Position numbers and translations under genes: made by a program. From Halalkalibacter nanhaiisediminis (GTDB lineage Bacteria > Bacillota > Bacilli > Bacillales > Bacillaceae_D): a DNA stretch of 62,016 nucleotides. The first letter of the stretch is position 1, and every line of letters starts with the position of its first letter. The stretch is taken from contig NZ_VLKZ01000012.1 in NCBI RefSeq assembly GCF_007830185.1, positions 1 through 62,016 on the forward strand, given 5' to 3'. Below, piece after piece: positions 10,087 through 19,879 of the stretch. Below the pieces are notes generated by a model, which made no database searches, was not told the DNA's origin, and saw only the letters and a list, made by a program, of their open reading frames with translations.

Positions 10087-11187
10087 ATGCTAAAAGGAAT
10101 TATACAGCTTTTCTTTATTCTTACGGGAGGTGCATTAGGTTTTATCTTCATCCCAGAACTTATCCATATTACTAATATTGATGCTCCTTCATGGCTAATA
10201 AATTCCTATACAGGTGCGGTAATTGGTGCAGTCATGTTGTTTGTCACAACATTTTGGTTTGTGGATTATATTGTGAATTTGTTGAAATTACTTGAAGAAG
10301 CGATTGTTCGTGCTCCGATTACGGATGTACTATTTGGTTCAATGGGATTGATTATCGGTCTTATTGTTGCTTATTTAATTGGAATCCCTTTAAGTGCTAC
10401 CAATATTACAGTCGTGAGTTCGGTTCTTCCAATTTTTGTGACGGTCTTTCTCGGGTATTTTGGCTTCCAAATTGGCTTTAAAAAGCGTGATGAACTGCTT
10501 AATTTGACGTCAATTACGCGTAATCTCGGCAAAGATAAGGATAAGAAAAAGGTTGAGGAACCAGATAGCAAAACAGGCAAACAGCTAAAAATTCTTGATA
10601 CGAGTGTGATTATTGACGGGAGAATTGCTGATATTTGTAAAACTGGATTTCTTGAGGGTACGCTGGTTATTCCAGAATTTGTTCTTGAAGAATTACAACA
10701 TATCGCAGATTCCTCTGATGTCTTAAAACGTAATCGTGGACGCCGCGGCTTAGATATTTTAAATAAAATTCAAAAGGAGCTCCCGATAAAGGTAGAGATT
10801 TATGAGGGGGACTTTGAAGAGATTTCAGAAGTGGATAGTAAACTTGTGAAGCTAGCCAAGGTTACTTCTGGTATGGTCGTAACCAATGATTTTAACTTAA
10901 ATAAGGTTTGTGAGCTTCAAGGAGTTTCTGTTTTAAATATTAATGATTTGGCAAATGCGGTTAAGCCTGTCGTGTTACCTGGGGAAGAACTGAACGTCCA
11001 AGTGATCAAGGATGGGAAAGAGCAGCATCAAGGCGTTGCTTATTTAGATGATGGGACAATGATCGTTGTTGAAGGTGGTCGTGACCATATCGGAAAGCAC
11101 ATTGATGTTGTTGTAACGAGTGTTCTTCAAACGAGTGCAGGTCGAATGATTTTTGCTAAGCCGAAGTTATTAGAAAAAGCATTGTAA
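10087..11187 (+). CDS. yacL: PIN/TRAM domain membrane protein YacL
   Basis: 366 residues. Four hydrophobic segments lie in the first ~140 residues ([18 protein letters not shown] and others). A PIN nuclease-like domain follows ([19 protein letters not shown], then VVTNDFNLN), and a C-terminal TRAM domain ([22 protein letters not shown]). The acidic PIN residues (DTS, D in TNDF) are present; a ribonuclease role is plausible but unproven. The ATG at 10087 was chosen over 10081 because AGGAGG at 10072-10077 is then 9 nt away. Confidence 0.9.
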   Translation: MLKGIIQLFFILTGGALGFIFIPELIHITNIDAPSWLINSYTGAVIGAVMLFVTTFWFVDYIVNLLKLLEEAIVRAPITDVLFGSMGLIIGLIVAYLIGIPLSATNITVVSSVLPIFVTVFLGYFGFQIGFKKRDELLNLTSITRNLGKDKDKKKVEEPDSKTGKQLKILDTSVIIDGRIADICKTGFLEGTLVIPEFVLEELQHIADSSDVLKRNRGRRGLDILNKIQKELPIKVEIYEGDFEEISEVDSKLVKLAKVTSGMVVTNDFNLNKVCELQGVSVLNINDLANAVKPVVLPGEELNVQVIKDGKEQHQGVAYLDDGTMIVVEGGRDHIGKHIDVVVTSVLQTSAGRMIFAKPKLLEKAL

Positions 11188-11322
11188 ATAGTTTAAGTAC
11201 AAGCGCTATCCTCCGATGTGTGAAGATTGGCGCTTCTCTTTTGCCCTTAACACAGATAAATGGCATGCAAAATACGGATTGATCATGCTAAAATAAGAAC
11301 GATTGTGATGGGAGAGAGGATC

Positions 11323-12012
11323 ATGAAATATAGTGTCATCATTCCAGCTGCAGGACAAGGTAAACGTATGAAGGCAGGGATGAATAAGCAATTTCTTGAG
11401 TTAAGAGGAGAACCACTCATCATCCATACTGTTCGTTTATTTGTGCATGACGCGTCTTGTCAAAAAATTGTGCTTGTAGCGAATCGAGATGAATGTGTGA
11501 TGATGAAAACGTTAATGGAGAAATATCAGCTGTCAAAAGTAGTAGTCATAGAAGGTGGAGAAGAGAGACAGGATAGTGTCAGAAATGGACTTGCTTACGT
11601 TGAGGAAGAACAGATCGTACTTGTTCATGATGGGGCAAGACCATTTGTAACTGATGTTGTTATTAAAAGGTTAATACATAAGGCAGCGAAATCAGGTGCT
11701 GCTACAGTCGCTGTACCTGTAAAGGATACGATTAAACGAGTATTTTCGGGTAAAGTTATTGATACGCTAAAACGCGATGAACTTTGGCTGATCCAAACAC
11801 CTCAAGCATTTAAAGCTCCCCTTTTAAAAGAGGCACACAAGCGTGCGTTAGAAGCTGAGCTTATCGGCACAGATGATGCTAGTCTTGTGGAGTGGCTTGG
11901 TCATGAGGTTGTCATTTCGGAAGGTGATTATCAAAATATTAAGCTAACAACGCCAGAGGATATTGTATTTGCGGAAGCGATTATGCAGGAAAAGGAGAGG
12001 AGAAAATCATGA
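11323..12012 (+). CDS. ispD: 2-C-methyl-D-erythritol 4-phosphate cytidylyltransferase
   Basis: 229 residues. The CTP-binding PAAGQGKRM loop is at residues 8-16 and DGARPF is in the middle. It makes CDP-ME in the non-mevalonate isoprenoid pathway. Start chosen at [11 protein letters not shown] with GAGAGG upstream; an upstream in-frame extension has no homology. Its stop overlaps the ispF start, so the two MEP-pathway genes are probably coupled. Confidence 0.96.
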   Translation: MKYSVIIPAAGQGKRMKAGMNKQFLELRGEPLIIHTVRLFVHDASCQKIVLVANRDECVMMKTLMEKYQLSKVVVIEGGEERQDSVRNGLAYVEEEQIVLVHDGARPFVTDVVIKRLIHKAAKSGAATVAVPVKDTIKRVFSGKVIDTLKRDELWLIQTPQAFKAPLLKEAHKRALEAELIGTDDASLVEWLGHEVVISEGDYQNIKLTTPEDIVFAEAIMQEKERRKS

Positions 12013-12488
12013 TGAGAATTGGACAAGGTTTTGATGTTCATCAATTAGTGGAGGGACGTCCACTTATTCTTGGCGGAATTACGATTCCGTATGAGAAAGG
12101 CTTGTTAGGTCATTCAGACGCTGATGTGTTATTACATACGATCGCTGATGCTGCACTTGGAGCTATTGGTGAAGGAGATATCGGCAAGCACTTCCCCGAT
12201 ACGGATATGGAATTTAAGGATGCTGACTCAGCAAAGCTTTTGACACATGTTTGGAATCTTGTTAAGGAGCAAGGTTACGAACTAGGAAATATTGATTGCA
12301 CAATCATTGCTCAAAAGCCTAAAATGGCACCGCATATTGAGACAATGCGCGTACGAATTGCCCAATTGTTAGAAGCGGATGTAAGTCAGGTTAATGTGAA
12401 AGCAACGACAACAGAACAGCTTGGGTTTACAGGACGCGGGGAAGGAATTGCTTCTCAAGCAGTTATCTTGCTTCAAAAGCATTCATAA
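12009..12488 (+). CDS. ispF: 2-C-methyl-D-erythritol 2,4-cyclodiphosphate synthase
   Basis: 159 residues. The metal ligands appear in GFDVHQ (D and H) and [10 protein letters not shown]; the C-terminus has the [14 protein letters not shown] signature. It cyclises CDP-ME 2-phosphate. Start overlaps the end of ispD by 4 nt (ATGA). Length is normal. Confidence 0.97.
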   Translation: MMRIGQGFDVHQLVEGRPLILGGITIPYEKGLLGHSDADVLLHTIADAALGAIGEGDIGKHFPDTDMEFKDADSAKLLTHVWNLVKEQGYELGNIDCTIIAQKPKMAPHIETMRVRIAQLLEADVSQVNVKATTTEQLGFTGRGEGIASQAVILLQKHS

Positions 12489-12735
12489 TTAGTAACTCTA
12501 CTTGACCGAGATGGTTATAATGGTGCTAAAATAGATAAAATGAAACTTTACAAAATAGGGGATGGGTTTATTCCTTTATTTTGTGTTAGTTGCATCAATC
12601 GGGATTTTACGGGCAAGTATCCTTTACTTAGACTTCCTTATTTCCTTTTAAAGTTTGAAGTAGGGTCTACTGTTCGTTAATGCGAGAAAAGTGAAAAAGA
12701 GCATTTTGATATGCTAGAAACGGAAGGTGTTAAAA
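12489..12735 (+). other. ispF-gltX intergenic region
   Basis: 247 nt without a convincing gene. TTGACC (12502-12507) lacks a well-spaced -10 (TAAAAT 19 nt away). An imperfect inverted repeat (ACAAAATA... / ...TATTTTGT) spans about 12550-12584. A 46-codon frame at 12540-12680 has no ribosome binding site. Probably holds a gltX promoter that I cannot place with confidence. Confidence 0.3.
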
Positions 12736-14196
12736 ATGGGAAGTGAAGTTCGCGTTAGGTTCGCCCCAAGTCCAACAGGGCATTTACATATTGGTGGTGC
12801 ACGCTCTGCACTATTCAACTATTTATTTGCAAAGAATCAAGGTGGTAAATTCATTCTTCGTATTGAGGATACGGATCAAGCTCGTAATGTAGGTGCAGCG
12901 AAAGAGAAGCTCCTAGATAGCTTAAAGTGGCTTGGAATGGAATGGGATGAAAGCATTGATGTTGGTGGAGAGTATGGTCCGTATAGCTGTATGGAAAGAC
13001 TTGATATTTATCAACAATATATCGACCAACTTCTTCAAGAAGGAAAGGCATATTATTGCTATATGACGGAAGAAGAGCTTGAAGCAGAACGTGAGGCTCA
13101 AAAAGCACGTGGTGAAATGCCAAGATACAGCGGTCGTGACCGTGATTTAACAGCAGAACAACGCAAGGCTTATGAAGATAAAGGACTTAAGCCAGTTGTT
13201 CGTTTCCGTGTTCCAGAAGGTCAAGTGATTCGTATTGATGATGCTGTACGCGGAGATGTAACGTTTGAATCTGATGGGATTGGTGATTTTGTTATTGCAC
13301 GTAAAGATGGCATTCCGATGTATAACTTTGCGGTAGTCGTTGATGATCACTTAATGAAGATTAGTCATGTTGTGCGTGGCGAAGAACATTTATCGAATAC
13401 GCCGCGTCAAGTCATGCTTTATCAAGCATTTGGATGGGAGGCTCCGCGCTTTGCTCATGCATCGCTTATTTTAAATCCTGATCGTCAAAAGATGAGTAAG
13501 CGTGATGAGTCGATTATTCAATTCGTTGAACAATATAAAGAGCTTGGATATATGCCAGAAGCCCTTGTTAACTTCCTTGCCCTTCTTGGTTGGTCACCTG
13601 TTGGTGAAGAGGAGATTTTCTCAATGGAGGAGCTTGGAGAGCAATTTAGCTTAGAGCGTGTTTCAAAAGCACCAGCAGTATTTGATACAGATAAGCTTGC
13701 TTGGATGAATAATCAATATATTAAAAAGGCAGATCTTGATACCGTTGTTGAGTTAGCCTTTCCTCATTTGATTAAAGCAGGCCGATTGCCAGAGGATATG
13801 AACGAAGAGCGTAAGGAATGGGCGAAGCGTTTAATTGGTCTTTATCAAGAGCAATTGCAATACGGAGCAGAAATTGTTGAATTGACAGACCTGTTCTTTA
13901 AGACGGAAATTGAGTATAATGAGGAAGCGCAAGCAGTTTTAGATGAAGAACAAGTGTCAGAAGTATTAGCGCAGCTTGTTTTGGAGCTTGACAATATTGA
14001 AGATTTTGTTGCGGAAAATATTAAAGCGGCAATCAAGGCTACTCAAAAAGCAACTGGTCACAAAGGGAAGAAGTTGTTTATGCCAATTCGTGTTGCAACG
14101 ACTGGCCAAACACACGGACCTGAACTTCCAGATGCAATCGAAGTTCTTGGAAAAGCGGTTGTAAGCGCACGCCTACAGCGCTTATTAAATCAATAA
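12736..14196 (+). CDS. gltX: Glutamyl-tRNA synthetase
   Basis: 486 residues, class I synthetase. The HIGH-type motif is [11 protein letters not shown] near the start and the KMSKR motif (KMSKRDES) is near residue 252. In Bacillus this enzyme charges both tRNA-Glu and tRNA-Gln, the latter corrected by GatCAB; that is family knowledge. The ATG at 12736 follows GGAAGGTG; a GTG at 12727 would lie inside that site. The cysE T-box follows. Confidence 0.97.
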   Translation: MGSEVRVRFAPSPTGHLHIGGARSALFNYLFAKNQGGKFILRIEDTDQARNVGAAKEKLLDSLKWLGMEWDESIDVGGEYGPYSCMERLDIYQQYIDQLLQEGKAYYCYMTEEELEAEREAQKARGEMPRYSGRDRDLTAEQRKAYEDKGLKPVVRFRVPEGQVIRIDDAVRGDVTFESDGIGDFVIARKDGIPMYNFAVVVDDHLMKISHVVRGEEHLSNTPRQVMLYQAFGWEAPRFAHASLILNPDRQKMSKRDESIIQFVEQYKELGYMPEALVNFLALLGWSPVGEEEIFSMEELGEQFSLERVSKAPAVFDTDKLAWMNNQYIKKADLDTVVELAFPHLIKAGRLPEDMNEERKEWAKRLIGLYQEQLQYGAEIVELTDLFFKTEIEYNEEAQAVLDEEQVSEVLAQLVLELDNIEDFVAENIKAAIKATQKATGHKGKKLFMPIRVATTGQTHGPELPDAIEVLGKAVVSARLQRLLNQ

Positions 14197-14207
14197 ACAA
14201 AACGTGT

Positions 14208-14451
14208 TGAGAGGGAAAAGTAAAAGCGAGCACTGCGATACAGAGAGAACCACCGTTGGCTGAAAGTGGTTTAGGCAACTTGCTTTGAACATGCACCCTT
14301 GAGCCTTTTTCTGAAATTCTAAAGAGAGTAGGAAAAAGCGAGTAGCGTCGTTAATCGCTAATAGAGTGAGTAGGTGATTGCCTACTTCTAACAGAGTGGA
14401 ACCGCGCGATTGCGCCTCTGTGCATGCATATGCACAGAGGCGCTTTTTTTG
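14208..14451 (+). promoter_or_regulatory. T-box riboswitch (cysteine) upstream of cysE
   Basis: The T-box core AGAGTGGAACCGCG is at 14393-14406. A 13-14 bp terminator stem (14412-14443, GCGCCTCTGTGCAT arm) with seven T follows. Stem I covers about 14210-14330 and the likely specifier is TGC at 14292-14294 (context GAACATGCACC), a cysteine codon, matching the downstream cysE-cysS genes. Uncharged tRNA-Cys would stabilise the antiterminator and allow cysE-cysS transcription. Confidence 0.92.
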
Positions 14452-14582
14452 TACATTAAGACAAATGCGCATTTTAAGCTATTACCAATAGACGATGATA
14501 ATATCTTTTAAGAAATTGTGCTAAGAACACTCACGTCCTATGAGATGAGATTCTTATGCTTTCTAAGGGGGAAGAGGAGACA

Positions 14583-15221
14583 ATGAAGAAGGTTTTTCGT
14601 ACATTATTTAATGATGTTGATGTCGTGCTTGAACAAGATCCTGCAGCAAGAAGCCGACTTGAAGTGATTTTTACGTATTCTGGTGTTCATGCAATCTGGG
14701 CACACAGACTAGCTCATTGGTTGTGGAAATGCAAACTATATTTTATAGCGCGAGTCATTTCGCAAATTAGTCGTTTTTTTACAGGGATTGAAATTCATCC
14801 AGGGGCAGTTATTGGTCAGCGTCTTTTTATCGATCATGGGATGGGCGTGGTCATTGGGGAAACCTGTGAAATTGGTGATAATGTTACAATTTATCAAGGC
14901 GTAACCCTTGGTGGAACAGGAAAAGAAAAGGGGAAGCGTCATCCGACTGTAGAGGATAATGTTTTAATTGCTTCAGGAGCAAAAATATTAGGTTCATTCA
15001 CAATTGGAGAAAATGCACGTATAGGGGCAGGTTCAGTTGTATTAAAAGAAGTGCCGCCGAATTCAACGGTTGTAGGTATTCCGGGGAAAATTGTCATTCA
15101 AGACGGGGTAAAGGTGGAGCATGGGCTTAATCACCATATATTGCCTGACCCAATTGCGGATAAACTAAAAGAATTAGAAGAAGAAGTAAAAGCTTTGCGA
15201 GCAGAAAAAGAACAACGATGA
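14583..15221 (+). CDS. cysE: Serine O-acetyltransferase
   Basis: 212 residues. A helical N-terminus is followed by a left-handed beta-helix of hexapeptide repeats with catalytic [10 protein letters not shown] and [14 protein letters not shown]. It acetylates serine for cysteine synthesis. The ATG at 14583 follows GAGGAG; an upstream in-frame ATG (14556) would be 9 residues longer without homology. A charged coiled tail ([19 protein letters not shown]) ends the protein. Controlled by the Cys T-box. Confidence 0.96.
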   Translation: MKKVFRTLFNDVDVVLEQDPAARSRLEVIFTYSGVHAIWAHRLAHWLWKCKLYFIARVISQISRFFTGIEIHPGAVIGQRLFIDHGMGVVIGETCEIGDNVTIYQGVTLGGTGKEKGKRHPTVEDNVLIASGAKILGSFTIGENARIGAGSVVLKEVPPNSTVVGIPGKIVIQDGVKVEHGLNHHILPDPIADKLKELEEEVKALRAEKEQR

Positions 15222-15285
15222 AGCTTCATCGTATGATGAGCAGCATACAGTATAGAAATGGCAAAAGAAGGAGTAGATGATCAGG

Positions 15286-16683
15286 ATGGCCATCCAAGTC
15301 TATAACAGTTTGACGAAACAAAAGGAAGCCTTTATCCCAATGGAAGAGGGTAAGGTAAAGATGTATGTGTGTGGACCTACTGTATACAATTACATTCATA
15401 TTGGAAATGCAAGACCGCCAATTGTATACGACATGGTACGTCGCTATTTAGAATACCGAGGATATGAGGTAACGTATATTTCGAATTTTACAGATGTTGA
15501 TGATAAGATCATTCGCGCCGCAAATGAACTAGGTGAAGATGTTTTTGCTGTCGCAAATAAATTTATTGAAGCCTATCACCATGATACGTGCGCACTTGGA
15601 GTGAAGGAAGCAGATGTTCACCCGCGCGTGACTGAAACGATTCCAGAAATTATTGCGTTTATCGAAGCCTTAGTTAAAAAGGGCTATGCGTACGAATCAG
15701 GTGGTGATGTTTATTTTCGTACAAGAAAATTTGAAGGATACGGAAAGCTTTCTTCTCAATCAATCGAGGACCTGCGTTCAGGAGCAAGAATTGAAGTCGA
15801 TGAACGGAAAGAAGATGCGCTAGATTTCGTACTTTGGAAAGCGGCGAAAGAGGGCGAAATTTTTTGGGGAAGTCCGTGGGGAAAAGGGCGCCCAGGCTGG
15901 CATATTGAGTGCTCAGCGATGGTGAAGAAATACCTTGGGGACACAATTGATATTCATGCTGGTGGTCAGGATTTATCTTTTCCTCATCATGAAAATGAAA
16001 TTGCACAGTCAGAAGCGTTAACAGAAAAGCCGATGGCAAATTATTGGATGCATAATGGTTTTATTAATATTAATAACGAAAAAATGTCGAAATCACTCGG
16101 AAACTTCGTGTTAGCCAACGACATTATTCGACAGCATTCCGCAGAAGTTGTTCGTTTTTTCATGTTAACAGGTCATTATCGTAGCCCGATTAATTTCAGT
16201 GATGAACTGCTAGAGGGTGCTAAAAATGGTCTTGATCGATTAAAAACGGCTGTTTCAAGCTTAGAGCACAGATTGCAAGAGTCTGCTGATTTTGGTGAAG
16301 TGGGTGACTGGCTAGAGCGAATTGATGCGCTGAAAAAGCGATTTATCGATGAGATGGATGATGATTTTAATAGCGCAAATGGAATTGCTGTGATGTTTGA
16401 TTTAGCAAAAGAAGCGAATCGTTACTTACGTGAAGAGAAGACATCAAAACAAGTTCTTCAAGCATTCCTAGCTTATTTTACTGAATTTGCTGATGTGCTA
16501 GGCATTGTGATTACAGAAAACAAAGAGCTGCTTGATGAGGACATAGAGGAACTGATTGAAAATCGTAACCAAGCGAGAAAAGACCGTAATTTCGCTTTAG
16601 CTGATCAGATCCGTGATGATTTAAAAGAGCAGGGTATTATACTAGAAGATACGGCACAAGGTGTACGTTGGAAGCGAGGCTAG
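15286..16683 (+). CDS. cysS: Cysteinyl-tRNA synthetase
   Basis: 465 residues, class I. The zinc Cys and HIGH motif are in [16 protein letters not shown], a further zinc Cys in GWHIECSAM with HHENE, and KMSKS (EKMSKSLGN) near residue 265. It sits in the T-box operon with cysE, so cysteine supply and charging are co-regulated. Two ATGs are possible: 15277 is only 3 nt from AAGGAG, and 15286 (MAIQVYN) fits the family start. Confidence 0.95.
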   Translation: MAIQVYNSLTKQKEAFIPMEEGKVKMYVCGPTVYNYIHIGNARPPIVYDMVRRYLEYRGYEVTYISNFTDVDDKIIRAANELGEDVFAVANKFIEAYHHDTCALGVKEADVHPRVTETIPEIIAFIEALVKKGYAYESGGDVYFRTRKFEGYGKLSSQSIEDLRSGARIEVDERKEDALDFVLWKAAKEGEIFWGSPWGKGRPGWHIECSAMVKKYLGDTIDIHAGGQDLSFPHHENEIAQSEALTEKPMANYWMHNGFININNEKMSKSLGNFVLANDIIRQHSAEVVRFFMLTGHYRSPINFSDELLEGAKNGLDRLKTAVSSLEHRLQESADFGEVGDWLERIDALKKRFIDEMDDDFNSANGIAVMFDLAKEANRYLREEKTSKQVLQAFLAYFTEFADVLGIVITENKELLDEDIEELIENRNQARKDRNFALADQIRDDLKEQGIILEDTAQGVRWKRG

Positions 16684-16684
16684 G

Positions 16685-17098
16685 ATGAAGATCGTTGAAG
16701 CGTCTACAGACCTCAAACAGTTAAATGCTCTTGCTCTAGCGTATATGGGAGATACGGTACTTGATATGTATGTACGCTACTATTTAATTGCTCAAGGAAA
16801 TGTTCGTCCGCATCGTCTCCACGTTGAGGCAACGAAATATGTTTCAGCAAAGGCGCAAGCAGCTATTGTCGGTCAAATGCTCGAAGAAAACTTCTTAACA
16901 GAGGATGAAGTGGCGGTATTTAAGCGTGGCCGTAATGCTAAATCTGGTTCCATCCCAAAGAACACTGATTTAAATACGTATCGCTACTCGACAGGTTTTG
17001 AAGCATTGCTTGGGTATCATTACTTTCAAGGAGAACAAGATCGTTTAGATGAAATCATGAAAAAGGCATTTAGGATTATTGGGCAAAACAATAAATAA
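16685..17098 (+). CDS. mrnC: Mini-ribonuclease 3
   Basis: 137 residues, an RNase III catalytic domain without the dsRNA-binding domain. The signature is LALAYMGDTVLDMYVR with the catalytic acidic residues. Mini-III removes the final bases of pre-23S rRNA in Bacillus. The start lies 1 nt after the cysS stop, implying coupling; there is only a weak ribosome binding site inside the cysS end. Confidence 0.95.
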   Translation: MKIVEASTDLKQLNALALAYMGDTVLDMYVRYYLIAQGNVRPHRLHVEATKYVSAKAQAAIVGQMLEENFLTEDEVAVFKRGRNAKSGSIPKNTDLNTYRYSTGFEALLGYHYFQGEQDRLDEIMKKAFRIIGQNNK

Positions 17099-17115
17099 AA
17101 GAAAGGAGCACCCTG

Positions 17116-17865
17116 ATGAATCAAGAATTTATAGTCGGTAAAAATCCTATTATTGAAGCATTAAAATCAGGTCATGCCATTAATAAGATTTGGATAGCAG
17201 AAGGCTCACAGAAAGGGCAAATGACGAAAGTAATTGAGCTAGCAAAGGAGAATGGAGTTCTCATTCAGCAAGCACCCAAAAAGAAATTAGCTCAGCTTGT
17301 AGATAGCGATAATCATCAAGGCGTTGTCGCTTCTATTGCAGCTTATGAGTATGCGGAAATAGACGACCTCTTTCATGTTGCAGAAGAGAGAGGAGAGGAG
17401 CCGTTTTTCCTTCTGTTAGATGAACTAGAGGATCCGCATAATCTCGGCTCGATCCTAAGGACAGCAGATGCAGTTGGGGCTCACGGTGTGATTATTCCAA
17501 AAAGGAGAGCGGTTGGACTCACACAAACAGTGGCGAAAGCATCTACCGGAGCAATTGAGTATGTGCCCGTTGCTCGTGTGACTAATTTAGCTAGGACAAT
17601 GGATGATTTGAAAAAGCGTGGGCTCTGGTTTGCTGGAACCGATGCTAAAGGTAGTGAGGATTACCGCCAAGCAGCCTTTGATATGCCAATCGGTCTTGTG
17701 ATCGGCAGTGAGGGGAAAGGGATAAGTCGCTTGATTAAAGAAAAGTGTGACTTCCTCATCCGTATTCCGATGGTTGGGCATGTGACGTCATTAAATGCAT
17801 CAGTTGCAGCAAGTTTACTCATGTATGAAGTGTATCGGCGACGTCATGAAGTAGGCAGTGAATGA
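17116..17865 (+). CDS. rlmB: 23S rRNA (guanosine-2'-O-)-methyltransferase RlmB-like
   Basis: 249 residues, SPOUT/TrmH family. An N-terminal L30e-like substrate-binding domain (VGKNPIIEAL...) is followed by the knotted domain with LDELEDPHNLGSILRTAD, GSEGKGIS and VGHVTSLNASVAASLLMYE. It methylates ribose in rRNA (or tRNA in some relatives). GAAAGGAG precedes the ATG. Confidence 0.92.
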   Translation: MNQEFIVGKNPIIEALKSGHAINKIWIAEGSQKGQMTKVIELAKENGVLIQQAPKKKLAQLVDSDNHQGVVASIAAYEYAEIDDLFHVAEERGEEPFFLLLDELEDPHNLGSILRTADAVGAHGVIIPKRRAVGLTQTVAKASTGAIEYVPVARVTNLARTMDDLKKRGLWFAGTDAKGSEDYRQAAFDMPIGLVIGSEGKGISRLIKEKCDFLIRIPMVGHVTSLNASVAASLLMYEVYRRRHEVGSE

Positions 17866-17866
17866 G

Positions 17867-18376
17867 ATGGAGGACATCTTGCTCGTCGATGGCTATAACA
17901 TGATTGGAGCCTGGCCAGAGTTACGTGATTTAAAAGACAGAGATTTCGGTTTAGCGCGGGATCGTCTTGTCGAAATAATGGCTGAGTATCAAGCCTATAC
18001 AGGTTATAAAGTAAAAGTGGTCTTTGATGCACACATGGTCGCGGGGATCGGTAAAAAGTACCATAATCATCGTATTGATGTTATTTATACGCGAAAAAAT
18101 GAAACAGCAGATGAACGAATTGAAAAGCTCGTTCATGAGTTGAAGCGAATTGATACACGAATCCATGTTGCCACCTCTGACTTTATGGAGCAATCATTAA
18201 CATTCGGTAGTGGGGCATTAAGGAAGTCGGCTCGTGAGTTGCTTTCGGAGACAGAATTAACGGAAAAAGGAATCGACATAGAAGTTGAAAAAACGAGAAA
18301 ACAGCAGCATTCGACAAAAATTCCCCTTACTGATGAAATTGCTGAAATTTTTGAAAAATGGCGTCGACAGCGTTGA
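17867..18376 (+). CDS. rae1: Ribosome-associated endoribonuclease Rae1 (NYN domain)
   Basis: 169 residues, the YacP/Rae1 family. The PIN-like NYN fold is shown by ILLVDGYNMIGAWPEL, VFDAHMVAG, ENETADERIEKL-like KNETADERIE and ATSDFMEQ, giving the cluster of conserved acids. B. subtilis Rae1 cleaves some mRNAs within translating ribosomes. The ATG at 17867 is 1 nt after the rlmB stop; a GTG at 17858 overlaps rlmB. Neither has a strong ribosome binding site, so coupling is likely. Confidence 0.92.
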   Translation: MEDILLVDGYNMIGAWPELRDLKDRDFGLARDRLVEIMAEYQAYTGYKVKVVFDAHMVAGIGKKYHNHRIDVIYTRKNETADERIEKLVHELKRIDTRIHVATSDFMEQSLTFGSGALRKSARELLSETELTEKGIDIEVEKTRKQQHSTKIPLTDEIAEIFEKWRRQR

Positions 18377-18383
18377 TGCATGG

Positions 18384-18413
18384 TTGACCTGCTGGAAATC
18401 TGTGCTATATAAT
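18384..18413 (+). promoter_or_regulatory. Sigma-A promoter of sigH
   Basis: TTGACC (18384-18389) and TATAAT (18408-18413) are separated by 18 nt, just after the rae1 stop. In B. subtilis sigH is sigma-A transcribed and repressed by AbrB; I did not identify an AbrB site. Confidence 0.8.
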
Positions 18414-18455
18414 GTTCCTATAATTTAGACAACAGCAAAGGTCGGAGGGATTGTC

Positions 18456-19112
18456 GTGAACATAGACCTTCAAGAAACCGAATTAAAGCCCAATTATGAA
18501 TGCGTCAAAGATGGTGATTTGGTTGTATTTGTGCGAAACGGGGATAGTGCTGCGCTTGAATTCTTGATTAATAAATATAAGAATTTTGTCCGTGCTAAGG
18601 CAAGATCTTATTTCCTGATTGGCGCTGATCATGAAGACATTGTGCAAGAAGGTATGATCGGACTGTATAAAGCAGTTCGTGATTTTAATGGGGACAAGCT
18701 ATCTTCATTCAAAGCTTTTGCTGAACTATGTATTACGAGGCAAATCATTACAGCAATTAAGACTGCGACAAGGCAGAAGCATATCCCTTTAAACTCTTAT
18801 GTTTCTTTGGATAAGCCTTTGTATGATGAAGAATCTGAGCGAACTTTACTTGATGTTATTTGTGGAACACGTGTCACGGATCCAGAAGAGCTGTTGATTA
18901 ACCAAGAAGAATTTGAGGACATTGAATTGAAAATGGGAGAACTACTGAGTGATTTAGAGCGACAAGTTCTGATGCTTTATCTTGATGGCAGATCGTATCA
19001 AGAGATATCTGTAGACCTTAAGCGACATGTCAAGTCAATTGATAATGCTCTCCAGCGAGTAAAACGAAAGCTAGAGCGTTATGTTGAATTAAAAGGAGTC
19101 TCCTTAACGTAA
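18456..19112 (+). CDS. sigH: RNA polymerase sigma-H factor (Spo0H)
   Basis: 218 residues, sigma-70 family group with region 2 (FLINKYKNFVRAKARSYF, GADHEDIVQEGMIGLYKAV) and region 4 helix-turn-helix (SYQEISVDLKRHVKSIDNAL). Sigma-H drives early sporulation and transition-state genes. GTG start with CGGAGGG upstream. The neighbourhood (rae1 upstream, rpmG/secE/nusG downstream) is the Bacillus order. Confidence 0.96.
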   Translation: MNIDLQETELKPNYECVKDGDLVVFVRNGDSAALEFLINKYKNFVRAKARSYFLIGADHEDIVQEGMIGLYKAVRDFNGDKLSSFKAFAELCITRQIITAIKTATRQKHIPLNSYVSLDKPLYDEESERTLLDVICGTRVTDPEELLINQEEFEDIELKMGELLSDLERQVLMLYLDGRSYQEISVDLKRHVKSIDNALQRVKRKLERYVELKGVSLT

Positions 19113-19122
19113 GGATAACATG

Positions 19123-19157
19123 CGGCGTCTAATGCTTGAACATAGATGCCGTTTTTT
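19123..19157 (+). terminator. Terminator after sigH
   Basis: Stem CGGCGTCT / AGATGCCG (one G-U) with a 13-nt loop, then TTTTTT. Confidence 0.8.
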
Positions 19158-19178
19158 GTATGCTCTCTCTACTACGAA

Positions 19179-19207
19179 TTGACATGCAATATTGGCTATG
19201 ATAGAGT
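19179..19207 (+). promoter_or_regulatory. Candidate promoter of rpmG
   Basis: TTGACA (19179-19184) with TAGAGT (19202-19207) at spacing 17. The -10 is poor; a better-looking TATGAT at 19197 is too close. Confidence 0.4.
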
Positions 19208-19242
19208 GGGATAGTGTGTACTTCAGAAGGTGGAGGTGCGGC

Positions 19243-19392
19243 GTGCGTAGCAAGATTATACTCGCTTGTGAGATCTGTAGGTCACGTAATTACTCGACAC
19301 AAAAGAATAAACAATCTCACACTAACCGCATTGAGGTGAAGAAGTTCTGCAAAACTTGCCAAGAACATACTCTTCATCGTGAAACGAAGTAA
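19243..19392 (+). CDS. rpmG: 50S ribosomal protein L33 (zinc type)
   Basis: 49 residues. Two zinc pairs are present (CEICRSRNY and CKTCQEHT), so this is the C+ paralogue. GTG start at 19243 follows GGAGGTG; the frame is open upstream but carries no homology. It precedes secE-nusG as in other Bacilli. Confidence 0.92.
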   Translation: MRSKIILACEICRSRNYSTQKNKQSHTNRIEVKKFCKTCQEHTLHRETK

Positions 19393-19607
19393 GAAGTGAA
19401 TAGCGGTTCTTTTTTTGTTGTCTAATCAGAAACTTTTAAAACCATGATAACTTTCTGGACGAATAAAAAAAGACTAGGGCTTTTCGTCATAAAGGACTTG
19501 GGGATAAGCCAAGTTTTACTAAGAATCATACGTTGAAAAAACAAATGCTTATTTCGAATAGATAAGAGTTCGTTTGTCTATATTGATTTGTGCTGGAGGT
19601 GTCTGTC

Positions 19608-19802
19608 TTGGCTGGCGGAGTGAAAAATATCGGGAAGTTTTTCCGTGAAGTCGCGCAAGAAATGAAACGTGTATCGTGGCCTAGTCGTAAAGAACTGACT
19701 CGTTATACGTGGGTTGTTCTCGGTACGGTGATTTTTATGACAATTTTCTTTGCAATTGTTGATTACGGGATTTCAGAACTTGTTCGCATCCTACTCGGAT
19801 AA
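19608..19802 (+). CDS. secE: Preprotein translocase subunit SecE
   Basis: 64 residues. FFREVAQEMKRVSWPSRKEL is the amphipathic conserved segment and one membrane helix follows (about 32-56). SecE clamps SecY in the translocon. TTG start at 19608 is 8 nt after GGAGGTG; codons upstream (from 19590) cover that site. Length is typical of the single-span Gram-positive form. Confidence 0.94.
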   Translation: MAGGVKNIGKFFREVAQEMKRVSWPSRKELTRYTWVVLGTVIFMTIFFAIVDYGISELVRILLG

Positions 19803-19848
19803 ATTTCTGCGTGTAATCGTTGAAACAGTTTAAGCTTCTATAGCGAAG

Positions 19849-19872
19849 AGGAGGGAAGGACAAAACCGTCCT
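19849..19872 (+). promoter_or_regulatory. nusG ribosome binding site followed by a hairpin
   Basis: AGGAGGG (19849-19855) lies 24 nt before the ATG, too far for ordinary initiation. A 5-bp hairpin AGGAC/GTCCT (19857-19861 with 19868-19872, loop AAAACC) fills the gap and would shorten the effective spacing to about 8 nt. Confidence 0.5.
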
Positions 19873-19879
19873 AAATAAC

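Noticed and set aside
12540-12680. 46-codon frame in the ispF-gltX gap
   Set aside because: No ribosome binding site and no recognisable sequence; AT-rich spacer can carry such frames by chance.
14185-14472. Reverse-strand frame across the T-box
   Set aside because: The region is fully explained by the T-box structure and terminator.
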